Part shown: positions 28,771 through 38,450 of the stretch, piece by piece | Layout of the letters: each line of letters opens with the position of its first letter | How positions within the stretch are numbered: position 1 is the first letter of the stretch | Origin: Mesorhizobium sp. B2-3-4 | GTDB taxonomy: Bacteria > Pseudomonadota > Alphaproteobacteria > Rhizobiales > Rhizobiaceae | Direction: 5' to 3' | NCBI RefSeq assembly: GCF_006442315.1 | Contig: NZ_VFVY01000010.1 | Location: 62,001-126,000 of the forward strand | Length of the DNA stretch: 64,000 bases | Notes under the pieces: model-generated | Seen by the model: the letters and a program-made list of their open reading frames with translations, nothing else | Told to the model about the DNA's origin: nothing | The model's database searches: none | Made by a program: the position numbers and the translations under genes

Positions 28771-29274
28771 GTGAGCAGGCTGTTTCTGTTACGACACGCC
28801 AAGGCCGGCTGGGCCTTGCCGGGCATGCGTGATTTCGATCGTCCACTCGACGCATCCGGCCGTGCCGATGCCGAAAAGATGGGGACCGCGATGCGATCCC
28901 GCTCCTATGTGCCTGACCTGACGCTGTGCTCGAACGCCAGGCGCGCCAGGGAAACGCTAGAGGGGGTGGCCGGCCAGAGCGACACAGGCAAGGTGCTCTT
29001 TTTCGACTCGCTCTACAGCGAAGACGCTGCTGGATATCTGCGGCTGATCAGGGATCACGGCCGATCCGGTTCGTTGCTGGTCATAGGCCACAATCCGATG
29101 ACCGAGGACCTCGCCATGGCGGTTTCGGGCGACGGTGGTGAAACGGCGCGGGCCATGCTCAATCATGGCTTCCCGACCTCGGGCCTGGCGGTGGTCCGGT
29201 TCCCCGGCGATCTGGTGAAAGCCACGCAGGGCGCCGGCTATCTCGAAGCCTTCCTGACGCCGGCCGATCCCTGA
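28771..29274 (+). CDS. SixA-type histidine phosphatase
   Basis: 167-residue phosphohistidine phosphatase of the histidine phosphatase superfamily. RHAKAG (residues 8-13) gives the catalytic RHG-like triplet; SNARRARET and the second catalytic His in VIGHNP follow. Starts with GTG at 28771, preceded by a perfect GGAGG four bases before. SixA removes phosphate from Hpt domains in known cases; a candidate Hpt protein lies at 43.7 kb, but a link is speculation. It precedes ycjX by 76 bp. Confidence 0.88.
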   Translation: MSRLFLLRHAKAGWALPGMRDFDRPLDASGRADAEKMGTAMRSRSYVPDLTLCSNARRARETLEGVAGQSDTGKVLFFDSLYSEDAAGYLRLIRDHGRSGSLLVIGHNPMTEDLAMAVSGDGGETARAMLNHGFPTSGLAVVRFPGDLVKATQGAGYLEAFLTPADP

Positions 29275-29350
29275 TGCCGATTTCCAGCACCATTTCAAAG
29301 CCGGGTTCCAGCGCCTATATCGGACGCAAGCAAGTCCGAGAGATCATATT

Positions 29351-30829
29351 TTGGCATCATCGCTGACCACCTTCACCGACGAGGCAAGAATTGCCTTCGA
29401 CACATTGTCGGGACGCGCCACCGGGCTTTTTTCTCCATCGCTGCGTTTGGGTGTCACGGGTCTCTCCCGCGCCGGCAAGACAGTCTTCATCTCTGCCTTC
29501 GTCCACAATCTGATCCACGGCGGACGCCTGCCGCTGTTCGAAGCGCAGAAATCGGGGCGCATCGCGCGCGCCTTCCTTGAACAGCAGCCCGACGACGCCG
29601 TGCCGCGCTTTCAGTACGAGGACCACATCGCCGCCTTGGTCAACGATCGCGTCTGGCCGGACTCGACGCGCGCCATTTCGGAACTGCGGCTGACCATCGA
29701 ATATGAATCGGCCTCCGGCTGGAACCGCATGTTCTCGTCGGGAAAACTGTCGGTCGACATCGTCGACTATCCCGGTGAATGGCTGCTCGACCTGCCTCTG
29801 CTCGGCAAGTCCTTTACCGATTTTTCGCGTGAAGCCCTCGAAATGGCTGTTTTGCCGGTGCGCGAGGACCTGTCGCGGGCCTGGCGAGCGATCTCGGCCG
29901 AGATCGATCCGAATGCCGAGGCCGACGAGATGACGGCGCGCCGGCTGGCTGAAAGCTTCGCCGCCTATCTCAAGGCATGCAAGCTCGACGAGCGGGCGCT
30001 TTCGACCTTGCCGCCCGGCCGTTTCCTGATGCCCGGCGATCTCGAAGGTTCGCCCGCGCTGACCTTTGCGCCGCTGGCCGGCCTCGGTGACAGGCGCGCG
30101 CGCGGCGGTTCGTTGCATGCCATGATGGAGCGGCGTTACGAGGCCTACAAGACGCATGTCGTCAAACCGTTCTTCCGCGAACATATCACGCGCCTCGACC
30201 GCCAGATCGTGCTCATCGATGCCATGCAGGCACTGAACGCCGGACCCGGCGCCATGGCAGACCTGGAACGCGCCGTCACCGAAATCCTCGGCTGTTTCCG
30301 CCCCGGCCGGAGCAGTTTCCTCACCGACCTTTTCTCCCGGCGCATCGACCGCATCCTGGTCGCCGCGACCAAGGCCGATCATCTGCACCACGAAAGCCAT
30401 GACCGGCTGCAGGCGATCGTGCGGCGCCTGGCCGACCGCGCCGTGGCGCGGGCGAATTTCACCGGTGCCGATGTCGATGTGGTCGCCATGGCGGCGGTGC
30501 GCGCGACGCGCGAAGGCACCGTCAAACAGGGCCGTGAAACATTGCCCGTTATCATCGGCACACCGATCGCCGGCGAGAAGATCAATGGCGAGACCTTCGA
30601 CGGAGCGACGGAAACAGCTATATTTCCCGGCGACTTACCGGAAAGAATTGATGCAGTGTTCGACCTTTCGGGGACCGATCACAGGCAGGATGCCGTGGAC
30701 CCGGCGATCCGATTCGTCCGCTTCCGTCCGCCCAAACTCGAACGCACGGCCGAAGGTGTCACGCTGTCGCTGCCCCATATCAGGCTCGACCGCGCCTTGC
30801 AGTTCCTGATCGGAGACCATCTGGCATGA
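29351..30829 (+). CDS. ycjX: YcjX family P-loop GTPase
   Basis: 492-residue protein of the YcjX/DUF463 family. The P-loop is GLSRAGKT at about residues 37-44, with SVDIVDYPGEWLLDL as switch-II-like region and AATKADHLH as the guanine-specificity motif. The start codon is TTG at 29351; no ATG is available in the N-terminal region. The downstream membrane gene overlaps by four bases. The pair is stress-linked in other bacteria, with unknown detail. Confidence 0.9.
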   Translation: MASSLTTFTDEARIAFDTLSGRATGLFSPSLRLGVTGLSRAGKTVFISAFVHNLIHGGRLPLFEAQKSGRIARAFLEQQPDDAVPRFQYEDHIAALVNDRVWPDSTRAISELRLTIEYESASGWNRMFSSGKLSVDIVDYPGEWLLDLPLLGKSFTDFSREALEMAVLPVREDLSRAWRAISAEIDPNAEADEMTARRLAESFAAYLKACKLDERALSTLPPGRFLMPGDLEGSPALTFAPLAGLGDRRARGGSLHAMMERRYEAYKTHVVKPFFREHITRLDRQIVLIDAMQALNAGPGAMADLERAVTEILGCFRPGRSSFLTDLFSRRIDRILVAATKADHLHHESHDRLQAIVRRLADRAVARANFTGADVDVVAMAAVRATREGTVKQGRETLPVIIGTPIAGEKINGETFDGATETAIFPGDLPERIDAVFDLSGTDHRQDAVDPAIRFVRFRPPKLERTAEGVTLSLPHIRLDRALQFLIGDHLA

Positions 30830-31911
30830 CCGCGCCCCGCAAACCGGCGGCATTCCGTATCGAGCCGGAAGCCTTGCCGAAACAAGAGGCGCCGCAAGCG
30901 CGCCAGGCCGAACCACCGCGCAGACCGCGTTCGATGAAGGCCGATGTGGCGCTGGTGATCCCGGCCGAGGTCGACGTCTTCGACAAACCCGATATCATTG
31001 CCGCCGAGCCGCCGCCGTCGATCGCTCCCAGAAAGCGCTCGGCTCTCTCCAGCATCTTCTTCGGCGCGTTTGGCGTGCTTGTTTCGCTGGCTGTCGGCCT
31101 GTGGACCGACCAGCTGATACGCGATCTGTTTGCCCGGGCCGAATGGCTGGGCTGGCTCGCCGCCGGCATGGCCGCGGTCGCGCTGCTGGCGCTTCTGGTG
31201 ATCCTCGTTCGCGAATTCCTGGCAATCGCCCGGCTCGCCGAGGTCGAAAAGCTGCAGAAACGCGCTCTCGATGCCATCGCGCGCGACGATCCGAAGGCTG
31301 CACGCTCCGTGGTCGATGAACTATCGGCCTTTGTCGCGGCCAAACCCGAGACGGCTGCCGGCCGGCGCGCGCTGGCCGATCTGCGCGGCGAGATCATCGA
31401 CGGCGCCAATCTGGTGCGCCTGGCGGAAGCGGAAATTCTCGGGCCACTCGATGCCAGGGCCAAGGTGATGATTCTCGAGGCAGCCAAGCGCGTCTCGTTG
31501 GTGACGGCGGTGAGTCCACGCGCGCTTGTCGATGTCGCCTATGTGGTCTTCGAGGCCGGGCGTCTCATCCGCCGCCTGTCGGAACTCTATGGTGGACGGC
31601 CCGGAACGCTGGGCTTCTTTCGCCTGGCGCGCAGCGTGCTGGCCCATCTGGCGGTCACCGGCTCGATCGCCGTCGGCGACAGCTTTGTGCAGCAGATCGT
31701 CGGCCACGGCCTGGCAGCGCGCCTTTCGGCCAAACTCGGCGAGGGCGTCGTCAACGGCATGATGACGGCCCGTATCGGCATCGCGGCGATGGAGACCGCG
31801 CGCCCCCTGCCCTTCAGCGCCGCCAGGCGCCCGGGACTGGGTGATTTCCTCGCCGCGCTGACATCGTTCGCAACCAGGAAAGACACCGAAACAGACCAGC
31901 CCGCCAAATGA
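30826..31911 (+). CDS. ycjF: YcjF family membrane protein (DUF697)
   Basis: 361-residue protein with a Pro/Arg-rich N-terminal tail (about 75 residues), two membrane helices (about residues 80-100 and 105-130), then helical cytoplasmic/DUF697 part ending PLPFSAARRPGLGDFLAAL. Overlaps ycjX by ATGA, so the two are translationally coupled and probably form a membrane-bound GTPase module. Confidence 0.88.
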   Translation: MTAPRKPAAFRIEPEALPKQEAPQARQAEPPRRPRSMKADVALVIPAEVDVFDKPDIIAAEPPPSIAPRKRSALSSIFFGAFGVLVSLAVGLWTDQLIRDLFARAEWLGWLAAGMAAVALLALLVILVREFLAIARLAEVEKLQKRALDAIARDDPKAARSVVDELSAFVAAKPETAAGRRALADLRGEIIDGANLVRLAEAEILGPLDARAKVMILEAAKRVSLVTAVSPRALVDVAYVVFEAGRLIRRLSELYGGRPGTLGFFRLARSVLAHLAVTGSIAVGDSFVQQIVGHGLAARLSAKLGEGVVNGMMTARIGIAAMETARPLPFSAARRPGLGDFLAALTSFATRKDTETDQPAK

Positions 31912-32023
31912 CGCGAGACACTGCCGGATTGCGCTTTGAAGGCCTCGAGGTGACGAAGCATTAACCAATCTTCTTCATGGTCGAACCGGTTTCAAACAGC
32001 CTCGTTGTTGCCGGGTGTCGTCG

Positions 32024-32575
32024 ATGAAAAGCGTAATTCTGTCCAGCATCCTGCCCCTGGCGGCGGCGATCACAGCGGTCACCGGCCTTGCCTCCGGAGC
32101 CAGCGCCGGAGAACCGGACAAGCAGTTTTTCCAATCGGCCGAAGGCAAATGGGTCGGACCCGGCGAAATCGTCGCCGGCAAGTACAAGGGCACGAAATTC
32201 AACTGCAGTTTCACCGGCTCGACGCCCGACGGCAAGACGGGCATGACGCTTGACGGCGGTTGCCGGGTCGGCATGTTCACCCAGCAGATGTCGGCCAGGA
32301 TCGAGCGCAAGGGCCGCGACTACAAGGGCTCCTTCATGGGTGGCGCAGCCGGGGCCGGCCTCGACATCATCGGCGGCAACGTCGTCGACGCCCGCAAGGT
32401 GGTTTTCACCATCAACCGCAACCAGCTGCGCGGCGTCATGCAAGCCCGCATTCCCGACGACAATTCGATGACCGTGACGGTTGCCGTGCGCGTTCAGGAC
32501 CAGTTGGTGCCTGTCATCGGCATGAGCCTCAAGCGGGTCGACGCCGTCGAAGTCGGTTCCATCGCGCCGAACTGA
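32024..32575 (+). CDS. Exported protein, unknown function
   Basis: 183-residue protein. A signal peptide (KSVILSSILPLAAAITAVTG, cleavage after ASA at about residue 28) is followed by a lipocalin-like beta pattern: KWVGPGEIVAGKYKGTKFNCSF, GMTLDGGCRVGMF. Two Cys may pair. ATG at 32024 preferred over GTG at 32015 (neither has a good RBS). Similar rhizobial proteins exist but I cannot name a family. Confidence 0.72.
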   Translation: MKSVILSSILPLAAAITAVTGLASGASAGEPDKQFFQSAEGKWVGPGEIVAGKYKGTKFNCSFTGSTPDGKTGMTLDGGCRVGMFTQQMSARIERKGRDYKGSFMGGAAGAGLDIIGGNVVDARKVVFTINRNQLRGVMQARIPDDNSMTVTVAVRVQDQLVPVIGMSLKRVDAVEVGSIAPN

Positions 32576-32617
32576 GCGCGCATCGCGCGCCAAGCCTGAA
32601 ATACCCTCAAAACAAAA

Positions 32618-32644
32618 AAGGCGGCAGCCCATCGCCACCGCCTT
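32618..32644 (-). terminator. Intrinsic terminator
   Basis: AAGGCGG (32618-32624) pairs with CCGCCTT (32638-32644). On the minus strand TTTTTTGTTTT follows at once. Ends the lipoprotein gene and may help end the plus-strand gene. Confidence 0.85.
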
Positions 32645-32666
32645 CCTTGAAACAGACTATTCGGCG

Positions 32667-32933
32667 TCAGCCCTTGATAGCCGCGGTCACCTCGTCATAC
32701 GCCTTGCAGGCGTCGGCCAAGGTCGTGGAACCCTGATACTTGGTCGTCACCGCCTGGACCTTGGCGGTCAGGTCGGCGGCCTTTGACGGATCCTTGGTGA
32801 TTGCTTCCTGCAGCGCGGCGGCCATGTCCTGCGCCTTCTTGGTCGCGATCTCGGTCGTGCATTCCGGTGCCTTCGAACAGGCCGAACCGGCAAGCACCGC
32901 CAGGCCGACGGCAACAAGCAAAAACTTCTTCAT
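32667..32933 (-). CDS. Small lipoprotein
   Basis: 88-residue protein with a lipobox (LAGSAC, Cys at about residue 19) after the hydrophobic LLVAVGLAVLAG. The mature part is helical and Lys/Ala-rich with a second and third Cys (ECTTEI, DACKAYD) that could form a disulfide. GAGGAG lies 9 bases before the ATG at 32933; an ATG three codons upstream has no room for the RBS. No function known. Confidence 0.75.
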   Translation of the reverse strand: MKKFLLVAVGLAVLAGSACSKAPECTTEIATKKAQDMAAALQEAITKDPSKAADLTAKVQAVTTKYQGSTTLADACKAYDEVTAAIKG

Positions 32934-33115
32934 GTCAGTCATCTCCTCAAAAAGGGGGCGACTTGATCGTCGCTCACCCCTCCAATGGCCGAAGCCGAGC
33001 GTGCTCTAACCTTCGATTGTGGCAAGATGCAACGCGCTACCGCCGTCAACTTGTGTAACGCGCCTGCAACAAGCCGACGGCCGGATCGAGCCCGCCGTAC
33101 CGGTGGCTGCAAAGT

Positions 33116-34324
33116 TCAGCTACGCGGTTGCAGCAGCGCCAGGACGGCCGTCGATGCCGCGAGGATGGCAGTCACGGTCAAAGGCGCCGTAGGGCCATAG
33201 GTGTCCACGACATAGCCGCCGACAACAGCGCCGATGGTGATGGCGACCTGGAAAGAGGCGACCATCAGGCTGCCGGCCGCCTCCAGCGCGTCAGGCGCCG
33301 CACGAGACAGATTTGTCGGCAGCACCACCGGCGCCATGCCGAAGGCGAAGCCCCACAGCGTGGCAAAGCCAAAGGCAACGCCGACATGCACGCCCCAAAG
33401 CACCAATGCGAGCGCCGCGAAAGCCATCAATGCAGCCGTAACCACGAGAGCCACGTGGATATTGGCGTCGGCCATGCGGCCACCGGCGATATTGCCGATC
33501 ACGGCTGCGATGCCGAATCCAAGCAGCGCCAGGGCAATTGGGCCGGTTGCAAGAAGCGTCACGTGTTCGAGGAACGGACGCACATAGACCGAGCCGGCGA
33601 AATGCCCCGTCATCAGCAAAAGAATAGCAAGCATGCCGAGTTGAATGCCACGCCGCCTTGTCAGCCGAAGGACGTCCGCAAGACTATTGCTTGCCGTTGC
33701 CGGCAAGGACGGCAGGCTGAGCAACTGCAACAGCATGGCAAGCAAGGCCAACCCCGCCGTCATGGCCATGGCGCTGCGCCAACCCAGCCAGTCGCTGATC
33801 AATGCGCCCATCGACGGCGCGGCAATGGTTGCGAGGGAGACGCCGAGGGTGACGATAGCCATGCCCCGCCCCGTCGCGTTTGCACCGACCAGCCTCGCCA
33901 CGACAGCGACCGAAAGCGCCCAGAAGGCGCTGAGAGCGATACCCAGCCCGGCTCGGCCCAGCAACAGCAACCAGAAATTGGATGCCAACGCCGCCAGAAT
34001 ATTGGAACCGACCGCCAAGGCCATGAGGCCAACCAGCACCGTCTTGCGATTCAACCGGCCGATGAGAACGTTGCTCAGCATGGCCGTCACGGCGCCGACG
34101 GAAGCGGTGGCGGTGACGACCTGCCCGGCGGTTCCTTCACTGATGCCGAGATCGCGCGCCATTGGCGTCAACAGGCCTGCCGGCAGGAATTCGGCTGACA
34201 CCAGGGCAAAGCTGGTAGCCGCCAGTGAAATGACCGCGAACCAGGTGGCTGCGCTCCACGCGGCTGGGGCGTCGGCGTCAAGGCCGGTCGCGGCGTCTTC
34301 AAGTTGTAATGTTGTGTCTGTCAC
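33116..34324 (-). CDS. MFS efflux permease (AraJ/NepI-like DHA1)
   Basis: 402-residue, 12-helix major facilitator (first helix TWFAVISLAATSFALVSAEFLPAGLL from about residue 26). The motif A-like loop NVLIGRLNRKTVLVG and the central loop at residues 205-220 match DHA1 exporters of the NepI/YdhP type. It lies 60 bp downstream of an AraC-type regulator on the same strand, which may control it. Substrate unknown. Confidence 0.86.
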   Translation of the reverse strand: MTDTTLQLEDAATGLDADAPAAWSAATWFAVISLAATSFALVSAEFLPAGLLTPMARDLGISEGTAGQVVTATASVGAVTAMLSNVLIGRLNRKTVLVGLMALAVGSNILAALASNFWLLLLGRAGLGIALSAFWALSVAVVARLVGANATGRGMAIVTLGVSLATIAAPSMGALISDWLGWRSAMAMTAGLALLAMLLQLLSLPSLPATASNSLADVLRLTRRRGIQLGMLAILLLMTGHFAGSVYVRPFLEHVTLLATGPIALALLGFGIAAVIGNIAGGRMADANIHVALVVTAALMAFAALALVLWGVHVGVAFGFATLWGFAFGMAPVVLPTNLSRAAPDALEAAGSLMVASFQVAITIGAVVGGYVVDTYGPTAPLTVTAILAASTAVLALLQPRS

Positions 34325-34384
34325 GGAAGGATCTCCAAAGTTTGGAGATGTTAGATAGGCGAGTTCGACCGGATCATATGTACC

Positions 34385-35374
34385 TTAAAATCCGAAATTC
34401 ATGTCTGTTCGTCCGGAAATTGTGCGACGCACAACGCCAGGCGACACGTTGGTGATGCGCTTGAAGGCGCGCGCGAATGATGCCTCGGAATCATAGCCCA
34501 GGCGGGTGGCGACCTCAGCCACCGACAAGCCGTTTTGCCCCAACAGCTCGCGGGCAAGCTGCATGCGCAGACGGGCGAGATAGCGTGCCGCGCCTTCTCC
34601 CAACACGGCGCTGAAGCGCTCCGCGAAAATCGAGCGCGACTGGCCTGCCAGGCCGGCGAGGCTTTCGAGCGTCCAGTTATGGCCGGGGTCTCTGTGCATG
34701 GCTGCCAGGGCGCGGCCAATATGGGGGTCGCGGATGGCCGCGAGCCAACCGGTGGTCGAGGCTCCCGTGCAATTGACCCAGCAGCGAATGAGCCGGGCAG
34801 TCAGCAAGTCCGCCATGCGCGACAGGATCGTGGCGCTGCCCATCTGCGGTTGCGCGGCCTCGGCGGTCATAGCCGCCAGCAAAGGACCGACGACCGGGTC
34901 ATTGCCGGCCACGTCGCAACCCTTGATGACGGGGGGCATCAACGTGATCAACGGGTTCAGCGCACAGACGCCCAAAGCCATCGAGCCGCAGAAAAGGGTG
35001 CTTGCCGCGCCGGTGCCTTCCCGCACCACTTCGCAGACGTTGCTCCCAAGCTTGGTCACCTGGCAATCCTCGAGCGAGCCACCTGCAACGTCCGGCGCGC
35101 TGGCCAACCGGTGGGCGATGCCTTGCGGCAGCAGCACCAGATCGCCATCGCGCAACTCCTGCCAGCCCTGCGCTTCGGTATGGATCCAGCATGGACCCTG
35201 GCCAACAAAGTGAAAACGCAGCAGCGACTGTTGCGGAAATTCTATGCTCCAGGGATGCCGGAGCTCGCAGCGGCCGTAATTGACACCACTCAAGCGAAAG
35301 TCCTGCAGAACTTCGCTAAGCGCATCCATGGGGATATGTGGCGGCGGAGACGGTCGGGACGAATGGTCAGCCAT
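34385..35374 (-). CDS. AraC-family transcriptional regulator (cupin-6 type)
   Basis: 329-residue regulator. An AraC-binding-like cupin (about residues 20-190, with HFVGQGPCWIHTEA and LRDGDLVLLPQGIAHRLA) precedes the two helix-turn-helices (about residues 225-320): WTLESLAGLAGQSRSIFAERF and LSVAEVATRLGYDSEASFARAFKR. The start is uncertain: ATG at 35374 or a later ATG at 35329; a longer GTG frame begins at 35407. It is likely the regulator of the downstream MFS gene. Confidence 0.84.
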   Translation of the reverse strand: MADHSSRPSPPPHIPMDALSEVLQDFRLSGVNYGRCELRHPWSIEFPQQSLLRFHFVGQGPCWIHTEAQGWQELRDGDLVLLPQGIAHRLASAPDVAGGSLEDCQVTKLGSNVCEVVREGTGAASTLFCGSMALGVCALNPLITLMPPVIKGCDVAGNDPVVGPLLAAMTAEAAQPQMGSATILSRMADLLTARLIRCWVNCTGASTTGWLAAIRDPHIGRALAAMHRDPGHNWTLESLAGLAGQSRSIFAERFSAVLGEGAARYLARLRMQLARELLGQNGLSVAEVATRLGYDSEASFARAFKRITNVSPGVVRRTISGRTDMNFGF

Positions 35375-35534
35375 TTCGCCGATATAGACACCAAAAGTCC
35401 GGCACACAAGCGGAGACCATGCTCCACCCAGGGAATTCGTCTCAACGGCCCCCTACCCGTCCTGGCAGGCTCCCCGCCCTTGCTCCCACTCCAACCGCAT
35501 GCGAGGAAGTCTGTCGGACACAGGGACAAGAGGC

Positions 35535-37367
35535 ATGGCGGTAGAGACATCGGGCAGCGATCTGATTCAGGTAGTGGCGCTGCTCGCCGCGGGCGTCATT
35601 GCCGTTCCCATCTTCAAGCGCATGGGCCTTGGCTCCATTCTCGGTTATCTCGCCGCCGGCGTGGTGATCGGCCCGTTCGGCATCGGCGTCTTTTCCGAAT
35701 CGGGGGCCATCCTGCATGTCGCCGAGCTCGGCGTGGTCATGTTCCTGTTCATCATCGGCCTGGAAATGCAGCCGTCGCGGCTCTGGGGCCTGCGTCGCGA
35801 GATCTTCGGGCTTGGCGCGCTTCAGGTCGGGGTCTGCGCGGTGCTCCTGACCGGTGTCGGCATGGCCGGAGGGTTTCCGATCGCGCAATCCTTCGTTGCC
35901 GGCGCCGGTTTCGTGCTGACCTCGACGGCCATCGTCATGCAGCTTCTGGAGGAACGCGGCGAAATCGCCTCGCCCAAGGGCCAGCGCATTGTCTCGGTCC
36001 TGCTGCTGGAGGATCTCGCAATCGTGCCGCTGCTGGCGCTGATCGCGTTCCTGGCGCCGGGCAGCGCCGACACCAGCCTGTCGGAGCGGCTGACCGAGGT
36101 TGGCATCGGCCTCGCCGCGATCGTCGGATTGGTGGTGGCCGGACGCTATCTGCTCAACCCCTTCTTCCGCATCCTCGCGGATGCCCGTGCGCGTGAGGTG
36201 ATGACGGCCGCCGCACTGCTGGTCGTGCTCGGATCGGCGCTCGCCATGCAGCTTAGCGGCCTGTCGATGGCGATGGGCGCGTTCCTGGCCGGCGTACTGC
36301 TCTCGGAATCGACCTTCCGCCATCAGCTCGAAGCCGACATCGAACCGTTCCGCGGCATCCTGCTCGGGCTCTTCTTCCTTGCGGTCGGTATGTCTCTCGA
36401 CCTGCATGTGGTGGCCGCGAACTGGAGGCTGATCGCCGTCTATGTCGTCGCCTACATGGTGATGAAGGGTCTCGGCATCTACATTGTCGCCCGCGTCCTG
36501 AAATCGGGCCACCGCGAGGCGCTGGAACGAGCCGTCTTCATGGCGCAAGGCGGTGAGTTCGCCTTCGTGCTCTATTCGGCGGCCGCCGCCGTCGGCATCA
36601 TCGACGGCCAGGCAAACGCGACGCTGACGGCGATCGTCATCATCTCCATGGTGCTGACACCCCTGGCGATCATTGCCTTGCGCTATGTTACGCCGCGCGA
36701 CGAGCAGTCGCTGGACGGCGTCGAAGTCGCCGACGGCCTGACCGGCAGCGTGCTGATCATCGGTTTCGGCCGCTTCGGCCAGATCGCCAGCCAACCCTTG
36801 CTCCTGCGCGGCATCGATGTCTCGATCATCGACAACGATGTCGAGATGATCCAGGCCGCCGCCGATTTCGGTTTCAAGGTCTATTATGGCGACGGCACTA
36901 GACTGGATATCCTGCACGCGGCCGGGGCCGGCCGGGCGCGCGCCGTGCTCATCTGTGTCGACAAGGCCGATGCGGCTGTTCGGATCGCCGAGCTGATCAA
37001 GGCCGAGTTTCCACTGCTCACGGTGCTCGCCCGGGCGTTCGACCGCGGCACGGCACTACAGCTCATTCGTGCCGGCGTGGACTATCAGCTGCGCGAGACC
37101 TTCGAATCGGCACTCGTTTTCGGCGGCTCGGCGCTGGAATCGCTTGGTGTCGACCCTGAAGACGTGGCTGAAACGATCGATGACGTCAGGCGCCGCGATA
37201 CCGACCGTTTCGAGACCCAGCTCGCCGAAGGCATTCGCGCCGGTCAACGTTTCCTGAGAGGCAATATCGGCACGCCGATTCCGACACCGCTCTCCACCCC
37301 GCGCCGTCCTGGTCAGGCCCTCAATGAGGAGACGGCCGGCGTTCTGCACAAATCCGAATCCGATTGA
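35535..37367 (+). CDS. CPA2-family cation/proton antiporter with RCK domain (KefB-like)
   Basis: 610-residue protein. About 12 membrane helices cover residues 10-385 (with DLIQVVALLAAGVIAVPIFKRMGL and the exchanger motif LGVVMFLFIIGLEM). The TrkA-N/RCK domain follows from about residue 404: SVLIIGFGRFGQI is its Rossmann nucleotide motif. It most resembles glutathione- or NADH-gated K+/H+ antiporters of KefB/KefC/YjbB type. ATG at 35535 chosen after GGGACAAGAGG. No KefF/KefG partner is adjacent. Confidence 0.9.
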   Translation: MAVETSGSDLIQVVALLAAGVIAVPIFKRMGLGSILGYLAAGVVIGPFGIGVFSESGAILHVAELGVVMFLFIIGLEMQPSRLWGLRREIFGLGALQVGVCAVLLTGVGMAGGFPIAQSFVAGAGFVLTSTAIVMQLLEERGEIASPKGQRIVSVLLLEDLAIVPLLALIAFLAPGSADTSLSERLTEVGIGLAAIVGLVVAGRYLLNPFFRILADARAREVMTAAALLVVLGSALAMQLSGLSMAMGAFLAGVLLSESTFRHQLEADIEPFRGILLGLFFLAVGMSLDLHVVAANWRLIAVYVVAYMVMKGLGIYIVARVLKSGHREALERAVFMAQGGEFAFVLYSAAAAVGIIDGQANATLTAIVIISMVLTPLAIIALRYVTPRDEQSLDGVEVADGLTGSVLIIGFGRFGQIASQPLLLRGIDVSIIDNDVEMIQAAADFGFKVYYGDGTRLDILHAAGAGRARAVLICVDKADAAVRIAELIKAEFPLLTVLARAFDRGTALQLIRAGVDYQLRETFESALVFGGSALESLGVDPEDVAETIDDVRRRDTDRFETQLAEGIRAGQRFLRGNIGTPIPTPLSTPRRPGQALNEETAGVLHKSESD

Positions 37368-37381
37368 ACAGGGAACCATGC

Positions 37382-37927
37382 ATGGAATTGGACAGCAGGG
37401 CGCTATCGGTCACCAAGTTCTGGCGCGATGCCGGCGAGGATGCATGGTTCGAGAAGAACGAAGCCTTCGACGCCGATTTCCGCGATCGTTTCCTCGACCT
37501 GCATTACGCCGCCGCGCGGCGTGAGTGCGACGCCTGGTCGGAACACGCCGAGGGTTCGCTGGCCTTGATGATCCTGCTCGACCAGTTCCCGCGCAACTGC
37601 TTTCGCGGCACCGGCCACATGTGCGCGACCGATCCGCTGGCAAAGCATTTCGCTCAAAAAGCTGTCACCGCAGGTCATGACCTGGCCCTGGAACCCAACG
37701 TACGCGTGTTCCTGTACCTGCCGTTCGAACATTCGGAAAACCTTGCCGATCAGGACATATCGGTCGAACTGCACACCGCCAAAGCCGAGTTCAACCTGAA
37801 ATATGCGCTGGAGCACCGTGACATCATCCGGCGCTTCGGCCGTTTCCCGCATCGCAACAGGATGCTCGGACGCGAAACGACGCCCGAGGAAAAGGCATTC
37901 CTCGACGGCGGCGGGTTTTCCGGCTGA
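37382..37927 (+). CDS. DUF924 family protein
   Basis: 181-residue helical protein. DUF924 motifs: FWRDAGEDAWFEKNEAFDADF (about residues 12-32), LALMILLDQFPRNCFRGT (about residues 60-77), YLPFEHSENLADQ and FGRFPHRNRMLGRE. TPR-like fold by structure; role unknown. It begins 14 bp after the antiporter gene and converges on folK with a 10-bp gap. Confidence 0.87.
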   Translation: MELDSRALSVTKFWRDAGEDAWFEKNEAFDADFRDRFLDLHYAAARRECDAWSEHAEGSLALMILLDQFPRNCFRGTGHMCATDPLAKHFAQKAVTAGHDLALEPNVRVFLYLPFEHSENLADQDISVELHTAKAEFNLKYALEHRDIIRRFGRFPHRNRMLGRETTPEEKAFLDGGGFSG

Positions 37928-37937
37928 CGCGGCGGCC

Positions 37938-38450
37938 CTACCGCAGCCACCAGTCGCGGCCGGATGGCAGCCGCTCGATGCCGGCCGCGTCGACCGAGCC
38001 CAGCCGATCGGCCACGCTTTTGCCGGCGATGGCGAGACCCGGCGCGACCTCGGCCAGCGGCGCCAGTACGAAGGCACGCTCCAGCATGCGCGGATGCGGC
38101 ACTTCCAGCCCGGTTTCATGGATGATTTGGTCGCCGAACACCAGGATGTCGATGTCGATCAGTCGCGGCCCCCACCGCTCCTCGCGCACGCGTTTGAGCT
38201 TTCGCTCGGCATCGAGGCAGAGGTCAAGCAATGCCCGCGGTGACAGCCGCGTCGACAGCCCGGCTGCGGCGTTGAGGAAATCCGGCTGGTCGAGCTTGCC
38301 CCACGGCGGCGTCCGGTAGAGCGAGGAAACGGTGGCCACGTCGGTATCGGGATCGGCGTCGAGCAGGCGCAGCGCAGCCGCCATCGACCGTGCCGGATCG
38401 CCGAGATTGCCGCCGAGGCTCAGATAGACGGTGTTACTCGGGCCAGACAA
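37938..38450 (-). CDS. folK: 2-amino-4-hydroxy-6-hydroxymethyldihydropteridine pyrophosphokinase
   Basis: 170-residue HPPK (EC 2.7.6.3). Family start YLSLGGNLGDPARSM; RTPPWGKLDQPDFLNAAAG; catalytic loop DLCLDAERKLKRVREERWGPRLIDIDILVFGD with the two Asp that bind Mg; LEVPHPRMLERAFVLAPL. Third gene of folP-folB-folK and overlaps folB by 17 bp, implying coupling. Confidence 0.96.
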   Translation of the reverse strand: MSGPSNTVYLSLGGNLGDPARSMAAALRLLDADPDTDVATVSSLYRTPPWGKLDQPDFLNAAAGLSTRLSPRALLDLCLDAERKLKRVREERWGPRLIDIDILVFGDQIIHETGLEVPHPRMLERAFVLAPLAEVAPGLAIAGKSVADRLGSVDAAGIERLPSGRDWWLR

